Below are positions 46,601 to 54,037 of a stretch of DNA of 54,037 nt, in pieces (the stretch's first letter is position 1; each line of letters opens with the position of its first letter). The position numbers and the translations under genes were made by a program. This DNA is from a bacterium (GTDB lineage Bacteria > Patescibacteriota > SICC01): positions 1-54,037 of the forward strand of contig JAUYKS010000014.1 in assembly GCA_030699935.1 (NCBI GenBank), given 5' to 3'. The notes beneath the pieces were generated by a model. The model did not search any database. It was not told the DNA's origin and saw nothing but the letters and a program-made list of their open reading frames with translations.

Positions 46601-47485
46601 ATGGCCTCGACCCGCGACATCAAGCGGCGGCTGTCCTCGATCGACAACACCCGACAGATCACCCGGGCGATGGAGATGGTGGCCGCCACCAAGATGCGGA
46701 AGGCGCAGGAGGCCGTCCGGGCCGGACGGGCATACGGCGAGCGCGCCCAGGAATTGCTGGCCGAGGTGTCCGCGGAGTCCGACGGAAGGGATCAACCACT
46801 GCTGGCCCGGCGTCCGGTCAAGAAGACCGGTATCGTGCTGGTCACTTCCGACCGCGGCCTGGCCGGCGCGATGAACACCAACGTCCTCAAGGCCGGGCTG
46901 GAAGCGGCGAGCGTCGGGACCGCCCGTGCCGGCTCCGGACAAAGCACCTTCATCCCGGTCGGACGGAAGGCCGAGCAGGCGCTGACCGCGCGCAAGCTCC
47001 CGATGACCGCCGCCTTCAGCGGGCTGCTCGACACGCCGGAGTATCAGGAAGTCCTGCCGATCGCCGAGATCTTGATCAACGACTTCACCGACGGCAAGCT
47101 GGACGCGATCGACCTCGTCTACCCGAAGTTCGTCTCGACGCTCCGCAACGAGGCCGTCGTCGAACGGCTGCTCCCGGCGACGCTTCCGGACAAATCCGAT
47201 GGCGGGGCGGGGACCAAGCCCGGAGCCAAGGCGCTCCTCACTTTCGAGCCGAGCCCGGAAGAAGTTCTTACCGCGCTGCTCCCGCGCCTGATCGAGATCC
47301 GCCTCTTCACGGCGCTGCTCGAGACCAAGGCCTCCGAGCACTCCTCGCGGATGATCGCGATGCGCAACGCCACCGGCAACGCCGAGGACCTGCTCGACGC
47401 GCTGCGGCTCAGCTACAATCAGGCCCGCCAGCAGGCGATCACCACCGAGATCGCGGAAATCGCGGCTGCCAGCGCTACGAAGTAA
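46601..47485 (+). CDS. atpG: F0F1 ATP synthase subunit gamma
   Basis: MASTRDIKRRLSSIDNTRQITRAMEMVAATKMRKAQ...EHSSRMIAMRNATGNAEDLLDAL. Confidence 0.96.
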   Translation: MASTRDIKRRLSSIDNTRQITRAMEMVAATKMRKAQEAVRAGRAYGERAQELLAEVSAESDGRDQPLLARRPVKKTGIVLVTSDRGLAGAMNTNVLKAGLEAASVGTARAGSGQSTFIPVGRKAEQALTARKLPMTAAFSGLLDTPEYQEVLPIAEILINDFTDGKLDAIDLVYPKFVSTLRNEAVVERLLPATLPDKSDGGAGTKPGAKALLTFEPSPEEVLTALLPRLIEIRLFTALLETKASEHSSRMIAMRNATGNAEDLLDALRLSYNQARQQAITTEIAEIAAASATK

Positions 47486-47574
47486 CAAAAACTAGCCTTC
47501 TTGACGCCTCGCGGCTACCACGTACGATGAGCCTGTGAGGGAGCAAAAAGCTTGCTCATTCATACAAAAAAGCA

Positions 47575-47603
47575 TTGACGGAAAGGCCTTTCTACGCTAC
47601 AAT
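47575..47603 (+). promoter_or_regulatory. sigma70-type promoter TTGACG-17-TACAAT
   Basis: TTGACG 47575-47580, TACAAT 47598-47603; overlaps the supplied ORF start, so the CDS likely starts at 47623. Confidence 0.75.
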
Positions 47604-47622
47604 GCCTCAACCTGAAGAACCA

Positions 47623-47979
47623 ATGAACAGCTTCCAACTCCAGGAATTGATCAAAAACGTACAGACAATGATGCGCTGTCCGAGTTGCGGCGCCCACTAC
47701 ACCGAGAACCACATCCACTTCCTCGGCCAGCTCGACATGGCCGCGCTGATCCAGCTCGACTGCGAAAGCTGCGGGCTGCCGGTGATGGCGACGATCGTGG
47801 TCTCCGGCAAGGAACAGCAGACGCCGAAGCTGCTCTCCGACGTCAGCAAGGAAGACCTCAAGGGCAAGCACGTCAAAGACCCCGTCACCTCCGACCACGT
47901 GGTCGACACCCATCAGTTCCTCAAGGAATTCGACGGGAACTTCGAGAAAGCCTTCGCGGGCGGCGGCTCTGGCGGCTGA
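47623..47979 (+). CDS. zinc-ribbon hypothetical protein
   Basis: CPSCG...CESCG pair; start moved to MNSFQLQEL because upstream ATG lies in the -10 element. Confidence 0.65.
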   Translation: MNSFQLQELIKNVQTMMRCPSCGAHYTENHIHFLGQLDMAALIQLDCESCGLPVMATIVVSGKEQQTPKLLSDVSKEDLKGKHVKDPVTSDHVVDTHQFLKEFDGNFEKAFAGGGSGG

Positions 47980-48031
47980 CCCAGCCTGACCCAGCCTGAC
48001 CGCGTCAGCCGCTTTGCGGTACCGTTGAAGT

Positions 48032-49117
48032 ATGTCGACACTCGAACAATCGGCAGGCGAACAGCGCCGGGTCGCGATCCTCGGCAGTGGATACACCGCG
48101 GCCGTCGCGGCGGAGATCATCCATCATCATCCGGATTTCAAGCTGGCGGTGGTAGCGAGTCGCAGTAAAGCAGGCGGCCGCTTCGATTGGATATCTCAGG
48201 ACTGGGCGGTTCCGCTACATGGACTGCCGATCGTTATCGAACACCCCTCGAATATTTTCGAAGATCCGGAAAGCTGGGAATTGGACGCTGCGTTGGTCAC
48301 ATACGCCGATGCCGAAGGGGCCGAAGCGTCGGAGACTTTGCAGGCGAACGGCCTGCGGGTGGTCGACCTCGGCGGCGGCCTGCGACTGCGCGATCCGGAA
48401 ACGCGCGAACGTTGGTACGGCGAGGATACGGCCACCGACCTGCTCGCCAGCGAAGACGTCGTTTACGGATTGACCGAGCTCTACCGCGATGAAATCCGGG
48501 AAGCCGAAGTAGTCGCGAATCCCGGCTGCTACCCGACGGCCAGCGTGCTTGGCCTGGCGCCGTTGGCGCGGGAAGGATTGATCGAATCCGTGCAGATCGA
48601 AGCGTATTCCGGAATTTCCGGCGCCGGCTTGGGCGGCAGAGAAAAATTCAAGGATACCCGCGGAGATGTCGTCGAATACGGCCGGGACGGTCATCGGCAC
48701 CAGCCGGAAATCGAACAGGAACTGGCCGCACTCGGTTGTCACGGACCGGTTGAGTTCCGGCCCCACGTCATCACAGACGTTTTCCAGGGGATGAGCCTGA
48801 ACTGCAACGTGACGTTGAATCGCGAGGCGTATCGGGACGAAATCGAGACTCTATACCAGGACGCATATCGGGACGAGCCCTTCGTCGAGGTAGTAGTCAG
48901 GCCGCCTTCCATGGAAGCGGTTCGGGAGACTAACCTTTGCCGGATGTATGTGGCCTCGCTGGATATAGTGAAGGGAAACAAGTTTTCGGTGAGGGTAGTG
49001 ATCGACAATCTCTGGAAAGGCGCCTCCAGTCAGGCGGTCCAGAACCTCAACCTGATGCACGGCCTGCCGGAAGAGACCGGCCTACCCGCCTCGACACTGG
49101 AGCGAATCGCCGGATAA
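48032..49117 (+). CDS. argC: N-acetyl-gamma-glutamyl-phosphate reductase-like
   Basis: VAILGSGYTAAVAAEIIHHHPDFKL, VVANPGCYPTASVLGLAPL, HRHQPEIEQEL. Confidence 0.85.
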   Translation: MSTLEQSAGEQRRVAILGSGYTAAVAAEIIHHHPDFKLAVVASRSKAGGRFDWISQDWAVPLHGLPIVIEHPSNIFEDPESWELDAALVTYADAEGAEASETLQANGLRVVDLGGGLRLRDPETRERWYGEDTATDLLASEDVVYGLTELYRDEIREAEVVANPGCYPTASVLGLAPLAREGLIESVQIEAYSGISGAGLGGREKFKDTRGDVVEYGRDGHRHQPEIEQELAALGCHGPVEFRPHVITDVFQGMSLNCNVTLNREAYRDEIETLYQDAYRDEPFVEVVVRPPSMEAVRETNLCRMYVASLDIVKGNKFSVRVVIDNLWKGASSQAVQNLNLMHGLPEETGLPASTLERIAG

Positions 49118-49136
49118 CGCTATCATTGACTGACGT

Positions 49137-49919
49137 ATGGCTGATTACACGCTCAAAGCGGAACCGCGCGAGGAAACCGGCAAACAGGTCGGGCGCTTGC
49201 GCCGCGACGGCAAGGTGCCGGCGGTGCTTTACGGACACGGCGTGAAGCCGCGGAACCTGACGCTGAGGCGCGGCGAGCTCGAGCGCGTCTATCACAAGGC
49301 GGGCGGCTCGACCGTGGTCGGCATCAAGCTCGGCGGCGACAAACCGGCCGAGGAAAACGCGCTGATCCAGGAGGTCCAGCACGACCCGCGCACCGGCCGC
49401 TACCTGCACGCCGACCTCTACCGCGTCCGGATGGACGAGAAGATCAAGGCGACCGTCCCGCTGACGTTCGAGGGAACCGCTCCGGCCGTCCGCGAGCTCG
49501 ACGGTACGCTGTTGACCAACCTCAACGAAGTCGAGGTCGAATGTCTGCCGGGAGACCTCCCGTCGGAGATCATGGTGGACGTGGAGTCGCTGGCGACGTT
49601 CGAGGATTCGATCACCGTCGCGGACCTGAAGGTCGCCGCCGGCGTGGAGATCCTCGCCGAGGAAGACGCCAGCGTCGCGACCGTCACCCCGCCGCGCACC
49701 ACGGAAGAACTCGAGGCGCTTGAAGAGGAAGACACCGAAGGCAAGCCCGAGGACACTGAGGTCGAGGGCGGCGAAGGTGAAGAGGGTGCCGAGGGCGAGG
49801 GCGGCGAGGAAGCTGCCGAAGGAAAAGGTGTCGAAGGCGAAGGCGGATCCGAAAAATCCGACGAGAAGCCGGACGACAAGGGCGACAAGGGCGACAAGAG
49901 CGACAAGAAGAAGGACTGA
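49137..49919 (+). CDS. rplY: 50S ribosomal protein L25/CTC with long acidic tail
   Basis: LKAEPREETGKQVGRLRRDGKVPAVLYGHG and TL5-type C-terminal domain; E/G/D/K-rich low-complexity tail. Confidence 0.95.
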   Translation: MADYTLKAEPREETGKQVGRLRRDGKVPAVLYGHGVKPRNLTLRRGELERVYHKAGGSTVVGIKLGGDKPAEENALIQEVQHDPRTGRYLHADLYRVRMDEKIKATVPLTFEGTAPAVRELDGTLLTNLNEVEVECLPGDLPSEIMVDVESLATFEDSITVADLKVAAGVEILAEEDASVATVTPPRTTEELEALEEEDTEGKPEDTEVEGGEGEEGAEGEGGEEAAEGKGVEGEGGSEKSDEKPDDKGDKGDKSDKKKD

Positions 49920-50222
49920 TCAGCCGCCGATGCGGTAGGCGGGCTTCACGCCCAGCAAGTCGGCCAGCAGGTACGCGACGATCAGGTAGGCCAGGAAGAT
50001 CAGGATCAGGCCGAGGATCGCGTAGAGTACGGTATTCCGTGCTTTTTCGACGCCTTCGGGATTGCCCATCGAGATGATGAAGCGGAAGCCGCCGATGATG
50101 ATGAACAGCAGGGCGATCGCGCCGCCCCAGAGCAGCAGCGTGTTGATCACCTGCGCGAACACCGACGTCGGTTCGAACGCGATCAGCGGGTTGGGGATAT
50201 TAGGGGGAGTAAGCGGTTCCAT
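49920..50222 (-). CDS. VirB2/TrbC-like pilin-type membrane protein
   Basis: Two TM segments around GGFRFIISMGNPEGVEKARNTVLYAILGLILIFLAYLIV. Confidence 0.8.
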   Translation of the reverse strand: MEPLTPPNIPNPLIAFEPTSVFAQVINTLLLWGGAIALLFIIIGGFRFIISMGNPEGVEKARNTVLYAILGLILIFLAYLIVAYLLADLLGVKPAYRIGG

Positions 50223-50265
50223 AATGGCCTTTTACGGCTACTGAACATATCGCATCCGGCCCGCG

Positions 50266-50295
50266 TTGACAAGCTGACAAGCGGGCAACTATACT
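50266..50295 (+). promoter_or_regulatory. promoter TTGACA-18-TATACT
   Basis: TTGACA 50266-50271, TATACT 50290-50295; about 60-nt leader to ATG 50364. Confidence 0.75.
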
Positions 50296-50363
50296 ACTAG
50301 CGAGCTACAATAAAGTAGCCGGAGGGCGGAGGGCGACGGACACGGGTTCACTTCTAAATCATC

Positions 50364-51125
50364 ATGAAATACTGGCTGTACATTTTGGCGGGTCTGGCAC
50401 CCGCGCTCACCCTACCGCTTCCGGCGGTGGCGGCCGACCCTTCACCGGTGCCGGTCGCCTCGCCGGCGGCGAGTCCGACCCCGGCCATAATGCCCGTGCC
50501 GGCCCCGTCCGGCGGCGAGCTCCGGATCAATGAGTTCCTGCCGAATCCGGCCGGCGTCGATACCGGCAACGAATGGATCGAGCTAAAGAACGTCAGCCCG
50601 AAAGCGCTCGACATCGGCGGGGTCAAGCTGAAGCGGCAGAACGGCACCACGGTGGCCACGGTCCCGGCGAGCACGACTTTGAATGCCGGTCAGGTGTTCC
50701 TGATGACGGCCTCCGGCAGCATGGTTAACGACGGCGATACGCTCGAACTGTGGGCCGGCACCGTGAAGGTCGATCAGGTCACGTATGACACCGCAGAAGA
50801 CGGGCTGTCGTGGGTGCGGCTCAGCGCGGCCGAAGGCGCCTGGTCCGGCCAACCGACCCCGGGCCAAGAGAACCCCTCGGAGGTTTCTTCCGGACCCGGA
50901 GGAGAAGGCAGCTCCGGTGCCGGCTCCGGCGGCGGTGCCGTGACAGACCCGACCAGCGCGTCGACCCGAGGCGGCGCGGCCGGCAGCAGCACGGTGTCCC
51001 GCCGCACCGCCGCCGCGCTGGCCAAGCGCGGACCGTTGCCGCAAGCGGGCGTCGGCACGTGGCCGTACGTCCTGCCGATGCTCCTTGCTACACTCTATGC
51101 TTACAAGACAAGAGAAGATTTATGA
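50364..51125 (+). CDS. lamin-tail-domain (LTD) surface protein with LPxxG-like C-terminus
   Basis: Signal peptide; ELRINEFLPNPAGVDTGNEWIELKNVSPKALDIGGVKLK; tail LPQAGVGTWPYVLPMLLATLYAYKTRED. Confidence 0.85.
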   Translation: MKYWLYILAGLAPALTLPLPAVAADPSPVPVASPAASPTPAIMPVPAPSGGELRINEFLPNPAGVDTGNEWIELKNVSPKALDIGGVKLKRQNGTTVATVPASTTLNAGQVFLMTASGSMVNDGDTLELWAGTVKVDQVTYDTAEDGLSWVRLSAAEGAWSGQPTPGQENPSEVSSGPGGEGSSGAGSGGGAVTDPTSASTRGGAAGSSTVSRRTAAALAKRGPLPQAGVGTWPYVLPMLLATLYAYKTREDL

Positions 51126-51134
51126 GCCGTAACC

Positions 51135-51581
51135 ATGATTACTAATTCACCCGAAGAGACCAAGGAACTCGGCCGCCGGTTGGCGGAGATGCTGGACGGC
51201 GGCGAGAACCTGCTGCTGGTCGGCGACCTGGGAGCCGGCAAGACGCTGTTCGCGCAGGGATTGGCCGAAGGGCTCGGCGTCACCGAGCCGGTGAAGTCGC
51301 CGACTTACACCTACCTCCGCGAATACGACCTGCCGAACCGGTCGACGCGGTTGGCCCACTTCGACCTCTACCGCCTGCCCGACCGCCCGACCGAATCCGA
51401 GCTGCACTCCATCGAGCTGCCGGAGCGGCTGGCCGACCGGGACGTGATCACGGTGATCGAGTGGGCGGACAAACTGGCCGACCCCCAAAACGGGACCTGC
51501 TGGACGTTGGAATTCGCGGTTTCCGAAGACGGCAAACGGGAGATCAGCCTTCCAAAGGCGCTCCGCCGGGCGGCTTCATGA
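51135..51581 (+). CDS. tsaE: tRNA t6A biosynthesis ATPase TsaE
   Basis: GDLGAGKTLFAQGLAEGLGV, SPTYTYLREY, HFDLYRL, VIEWADKL. Confidence 0.93.
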   Translation: MITNSPEETKELGRRLAEMLDGGENLLLVGDLGAGKTLFAQGLAEGLGVTEPVKSPTYTYLREYDLPNRSTRLAHFDLYRLPDRPTESELHSIELPERLADRDVITVIEWADKLADPQNGTCWTLEFAVSEDGKREISLPKALRRAAS

Positions 51582-51591
51582 GGCGGTCGTC

Positions 51592-52020
51592 ATGAGGGTA
51601 TTCCTGCTGATCGATACCGCCGACGAGCCGGCGGTGATCGCGCTGGCCACCGCGAGAAAGGTGCTGGCCGAATCGACGTTGGCGGACCGGAAGCGCCTGT
51701 CGGAGGAACTGCTGTCGCGGATCGACTGGTTGTGCGCAGAGTCCGGCACGAAACTCGCCGGCCTGTCCGCGATCGGGATCGTCAACGGCCCGGGCCCGTT
51801 CACGGCGCTCCGGATTGGAACGGCCGTGGCCAACGCCCTCGGCTACGCGCACAAGCTGCCGCTGGTGCCGGTGGATCGCGAGACGGCCCCGTCGCTCCTG
51901 GCGTTCGCGAAGCTCGTCGCGGAACGGCTGCAGAAACGCGACGTCGTCAAGGCCGTGCTGCCCAACTACGGCCGCGAACCGACGATCACCCCGCCGAAGG
52001 ACCGACGCGGTACACGTTGA
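51592..52020 (+). CDS. tsaB: TsaB-like protein (short)
   Basis: LLIDTADEPAVIAL, GIVNGPGPFTALRIGTAVANAL; adjacent to tsaE. Confidence 0.82.
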   Translation: MRVFLLIDTADEPAVIALATARKVLAESTLADRKRLSEELLSRIDWLCAESGTKLAGLSAIGIVNGPGPFTALRIGTAVANALGYAHKLPLVPVDRETAPSLLAFAKLVAERLQKRDVVKAVLPNYGREPTITPPKDRRGTR

Positions 52021-53944
52021 TCGGGCCGGTCGGGGAATCGAACCGTTCCCAGAGCGGATACCGTTTGGCGAAGTACGCCTCGTCGACCTTGTATCCCTTG
52101 TCGCTGAGTTCGGACGGTCCGATCACCACGTAGTCGATGCCGTACTTCCGCAGGAGCGCGGGGGTCTCCGGGTCCGCTTCGTAGATGCGGGACACGTCCG
52201 CTTCCCGTCCCTTGAAGTCCAACCCGTAGCTCCAGAGCCAGCCGGAGTATCCGAGTGCCAGCCGCCGTCCGGCCAACGAGCCGATCGAGTTGTTGATCAT
52301 TTGCGAGGTCAGCCAGACGGAATCCGGCGCCGATCGCTCCCGCACGACCGCCGCGATGTCCTGTCCGACTTGGTCGAACATCACGGCGCGATAGTTGTTC
52401 GGCGGCAACGTCCGGCTGACGTCCGCCACGCCGGCCAGGATCAGGAACGGGAACAAAGCGACGACTCCGGTCCTCGCCCAGCCTCCTTTTTCAAACAGCC
52501 AGACCAGCAGCGCCGCCACGGCCGGGATGCTCATCACCAGCCAGTAGACGAGCAGCTTGGTATTGTCCCAGTCCCAGGGCTGGAAGATGTAGAGGTTCGC
52601 GATCAGCCAGACTATCGCGGCGGCTCCGGTGAACTGGAGCAGTAGCGGATTCCGTTTCCGGAGCCACCAGAACGTAACCAGCAGCAGCGGCAGGAACAAC
52701 CCGGCGTTCTTCAGCCAGAACCAGGGTAGGAATTCGCCGTGTGCCGTCCAGCCCAGTTGGTATCGGAAGAACATGTAAGACCGCACGCCGGAGGCGATCC
52801 ACAGCACTTGCGGCAGCGCCAGGATCAGGATTGGGACGACGAAATAGAGCCAGGGCGCGAGCTGACGCCACCGGCGTTTTCGGCGCCCAGCCAAGCGGCC
52901 CCAGGTCAGGAGGGCGAGGCCGGGAGTGAGCAGGCCGAGATAGACCAGCGAATGGGTGTGGACCAGCGGCAGCAGGACCGCGACCAGTCCGGCGGCCAGG
53001 AACGGCCCGCGTGGCCGGCCGGACTTGAGCCCCGCGAACAACAGGGACAGGATGGTCAGGGTCAGCGGCAACCCGAACAGAAAGGCCCGCTGCGGGATCA
53101 GGTAGGCGTAGATCGGATTGATGAAGTTGATGTTCGGGAGCGGCACGTCGCCCGACGTGATGGTGTACCCGTGCGGCAGGTCGCCCAGGAAGGTTCCCAG
53201 CGACTGGCCGGCGTTCGCGAAGTCGTCGACCAGGTTCACGAATCCCAGTCCGCCGAACAGGTAGAAGAGCACGGCGCCGGCGACCATCGCTTTGGGTCCG
53301 GCGGTCAGCCGCAGGAACGCGGTCAGCATGCCCAGCCCGGATACGATCAGGAGCACGCCGGGAATCTTCATCGCGGCCAGCAAGCCGATGCCGCCGACGG
53401 CCAGCATCGCCGAGACGAAGTTGGTAATCAGCGGGTAGGTGATCTTCTGGCCGGCCAAGGCCGTCTGTTCCGGCGGGAAGTTGTCCCCGTAGACGAAACT
53501 GGTCGTCTGGGCCAGATGTTGGTTCCAGTCGCCCCAGACGTTTCCGAACCCGGCGTAGAGCATCCCGCCGTCCTCGAACAGCGCGCGCCACATGATCGCT
53601 ATGAGCGCCGCGGCGATGCCGATGAACGCGGCCAGGCCGAGCTTGAACGACCGGCGGTGAAGCCGTTTCCGGAAGTCCCCGGCTTCGGCACCCACCTTTT
53701 CCGGGATTCCGGCGCGCCAACCGACGGCCGCGGCAGCGGCTGTCAGTACGATGCTTGCCGCGAACACGGCGCCGTCGGACAGGCCGAAGTACAGCGAATA
53801 CACGAACCCGAGCAGGCCGCCGACCGCGAGCCCGATCGGGATGCCGGCGAACATCCGTTCCTCGATGCGCAAGGCAATCGGCAGCAGGTACGCGATACTT
53901 ATGCCGAACGAGGCTGCACTGAGCAGAAAAAAGACGGAAAGCAT
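51986..53944 (-). CDS. large multi-TM membrane protein (GT-C/DUF2298-like)
   Basis: 652 aa, about a dozen hydrophobic segments; PWDWDNTKLLVYWLVMSIPAVAALLVWLF. Confidence 0.7.
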   Translation of the reverse strand: MLSVFFLLSAASFGISIAYLLPIALRIEERMFAGIPIGLAVGGLLGFVYSLYFGLSDGAVFAASIVLTAAAAAVGWRAGIPEKVGAEAGDFRKRLHRRSFKLGLAAFIGIAAALIAIMWRALFEDGGMLYAGFGNVWGDWNQHLAQTTSFVYGDNFPPEQTALAGQKITYPLITNFVSAMLAVGGIGLLAAMKIPGVLLIVSGLGMLTAFLRLTAGPKAMVAGAVLFYLFGGLGFVNLVDDFANAGQSLGTFLGDLPHGYTITSGDVPLPNINFINPIYAYLIPQRAFLFGLPLTLTILSLLFAGLKSGRPRGPFLAAGLVAVLLPLVHTHSLVYLGLLTPGLALLTWGRLAGRRKRRWRQLAPWLYFVVPILILALPQVLWIASGVRSYMFFRYQLGWTAHGEFLPWFWLKNAGLFLPLLLVTFWWLRKRNPLLLQFTGAAAIVWLIANLYIFQPWDWDNTKLLVYWLVMSIPAVAALLVWLFEKGGWARTGVVALFPFLILAGVADVSRTLPPNNYRAVMFDQVGQDIAAVVRERSAPDSVWLTSQMINNSIGSLAGRRLALGYSGWLWSYGLDFKGREADVSRIYEADPETPALLRKYGIDYVVIGPSELSDKGYKVDEAYFAKRYPLWERFDSPTGPINVYRVGPSAG

Positions 53945-54019
53945 ACTTGTTCAGGGTACCGTGCCGGAATTCCCCAAGCGAGCCCGGGCCGGGCCCGGAC
54001 GAAGAAGAAGCCGGGGTGG

Positions 54020-54037
54020 TATAGTGAAACGGAAATG
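54020..54037 (+). promoter_or_regulatory. TATAGT-9-ATG, predicted start of the next gene
   Basis: TATAGT 54020-54025 then ATG at the last 3 nt of the window. Confidence 0.45.

Overview
High-GC, gene-dense bacterial chromosomal segment. Gene content and style (single-copy core genes, VirB2-like pilin, LTD proteins, partial biosynthetic pathways) look like a Patescibacteria/CPR-type genome; this taxonomic call is inference. TGA is used as a normal stop. Supported content: a MerR-HATPase / STAS-like / YchF / P-loop kinase operon with iteron-like boxes over its promoter; SPFH protein; HNH-RecQ-like helicase fusion convergent with a Xer-type recombinase; PAP2, UppP and DedA lipid-carrier genes; M16 peptidase; NDK; methyltransferase; bacterial PH-domain protein; glycosyltransferases; PPIase; ABC exporter; pyrC-pyrB-rsuA/rluB overlap cluster; a truncated aspartate-semialdehyde dehydrogenase; GDPD; M24 peptidase; PPOX, isochorismatase, histidine phosphatase and deaminase; an RRM protein; an orphan DnaA domain-IV protein; two tandem M23 peptidases with repeated NBR1/FW-like Ig domains; WecA-like transferase; sigma-70 factor with an unusual C-terminal extension; an ATP synthase operon that stops after atpG; argC; L25; VirB2-like pilin; LTD protein with an LPxxG-like tail; tsaE/tsaB; and tRNA-Arg(CCT), tRNA-Asp(GTC), tRNA-Thr(CGT), tRNA-Gly(CCC). 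Strongest second-look items: (1) the MerR-HATPase/STAS module with 20-bp-phased operator boxes, (2) a 16-bp perfect inverted repeat enclosing five 11-bp tandem units, (3) a recurrent TANNNT-(6-9 nt)-start-codon arrangement implying widespread leaderless mRNAs, including tRNA-mRNA junctions, (4) the orphan DnaA domain-IV protein, (5) the HNH-RecQ fusion, (6) the split ATP synthase operon. No rRNA, CRISPR array or transposase was seen.
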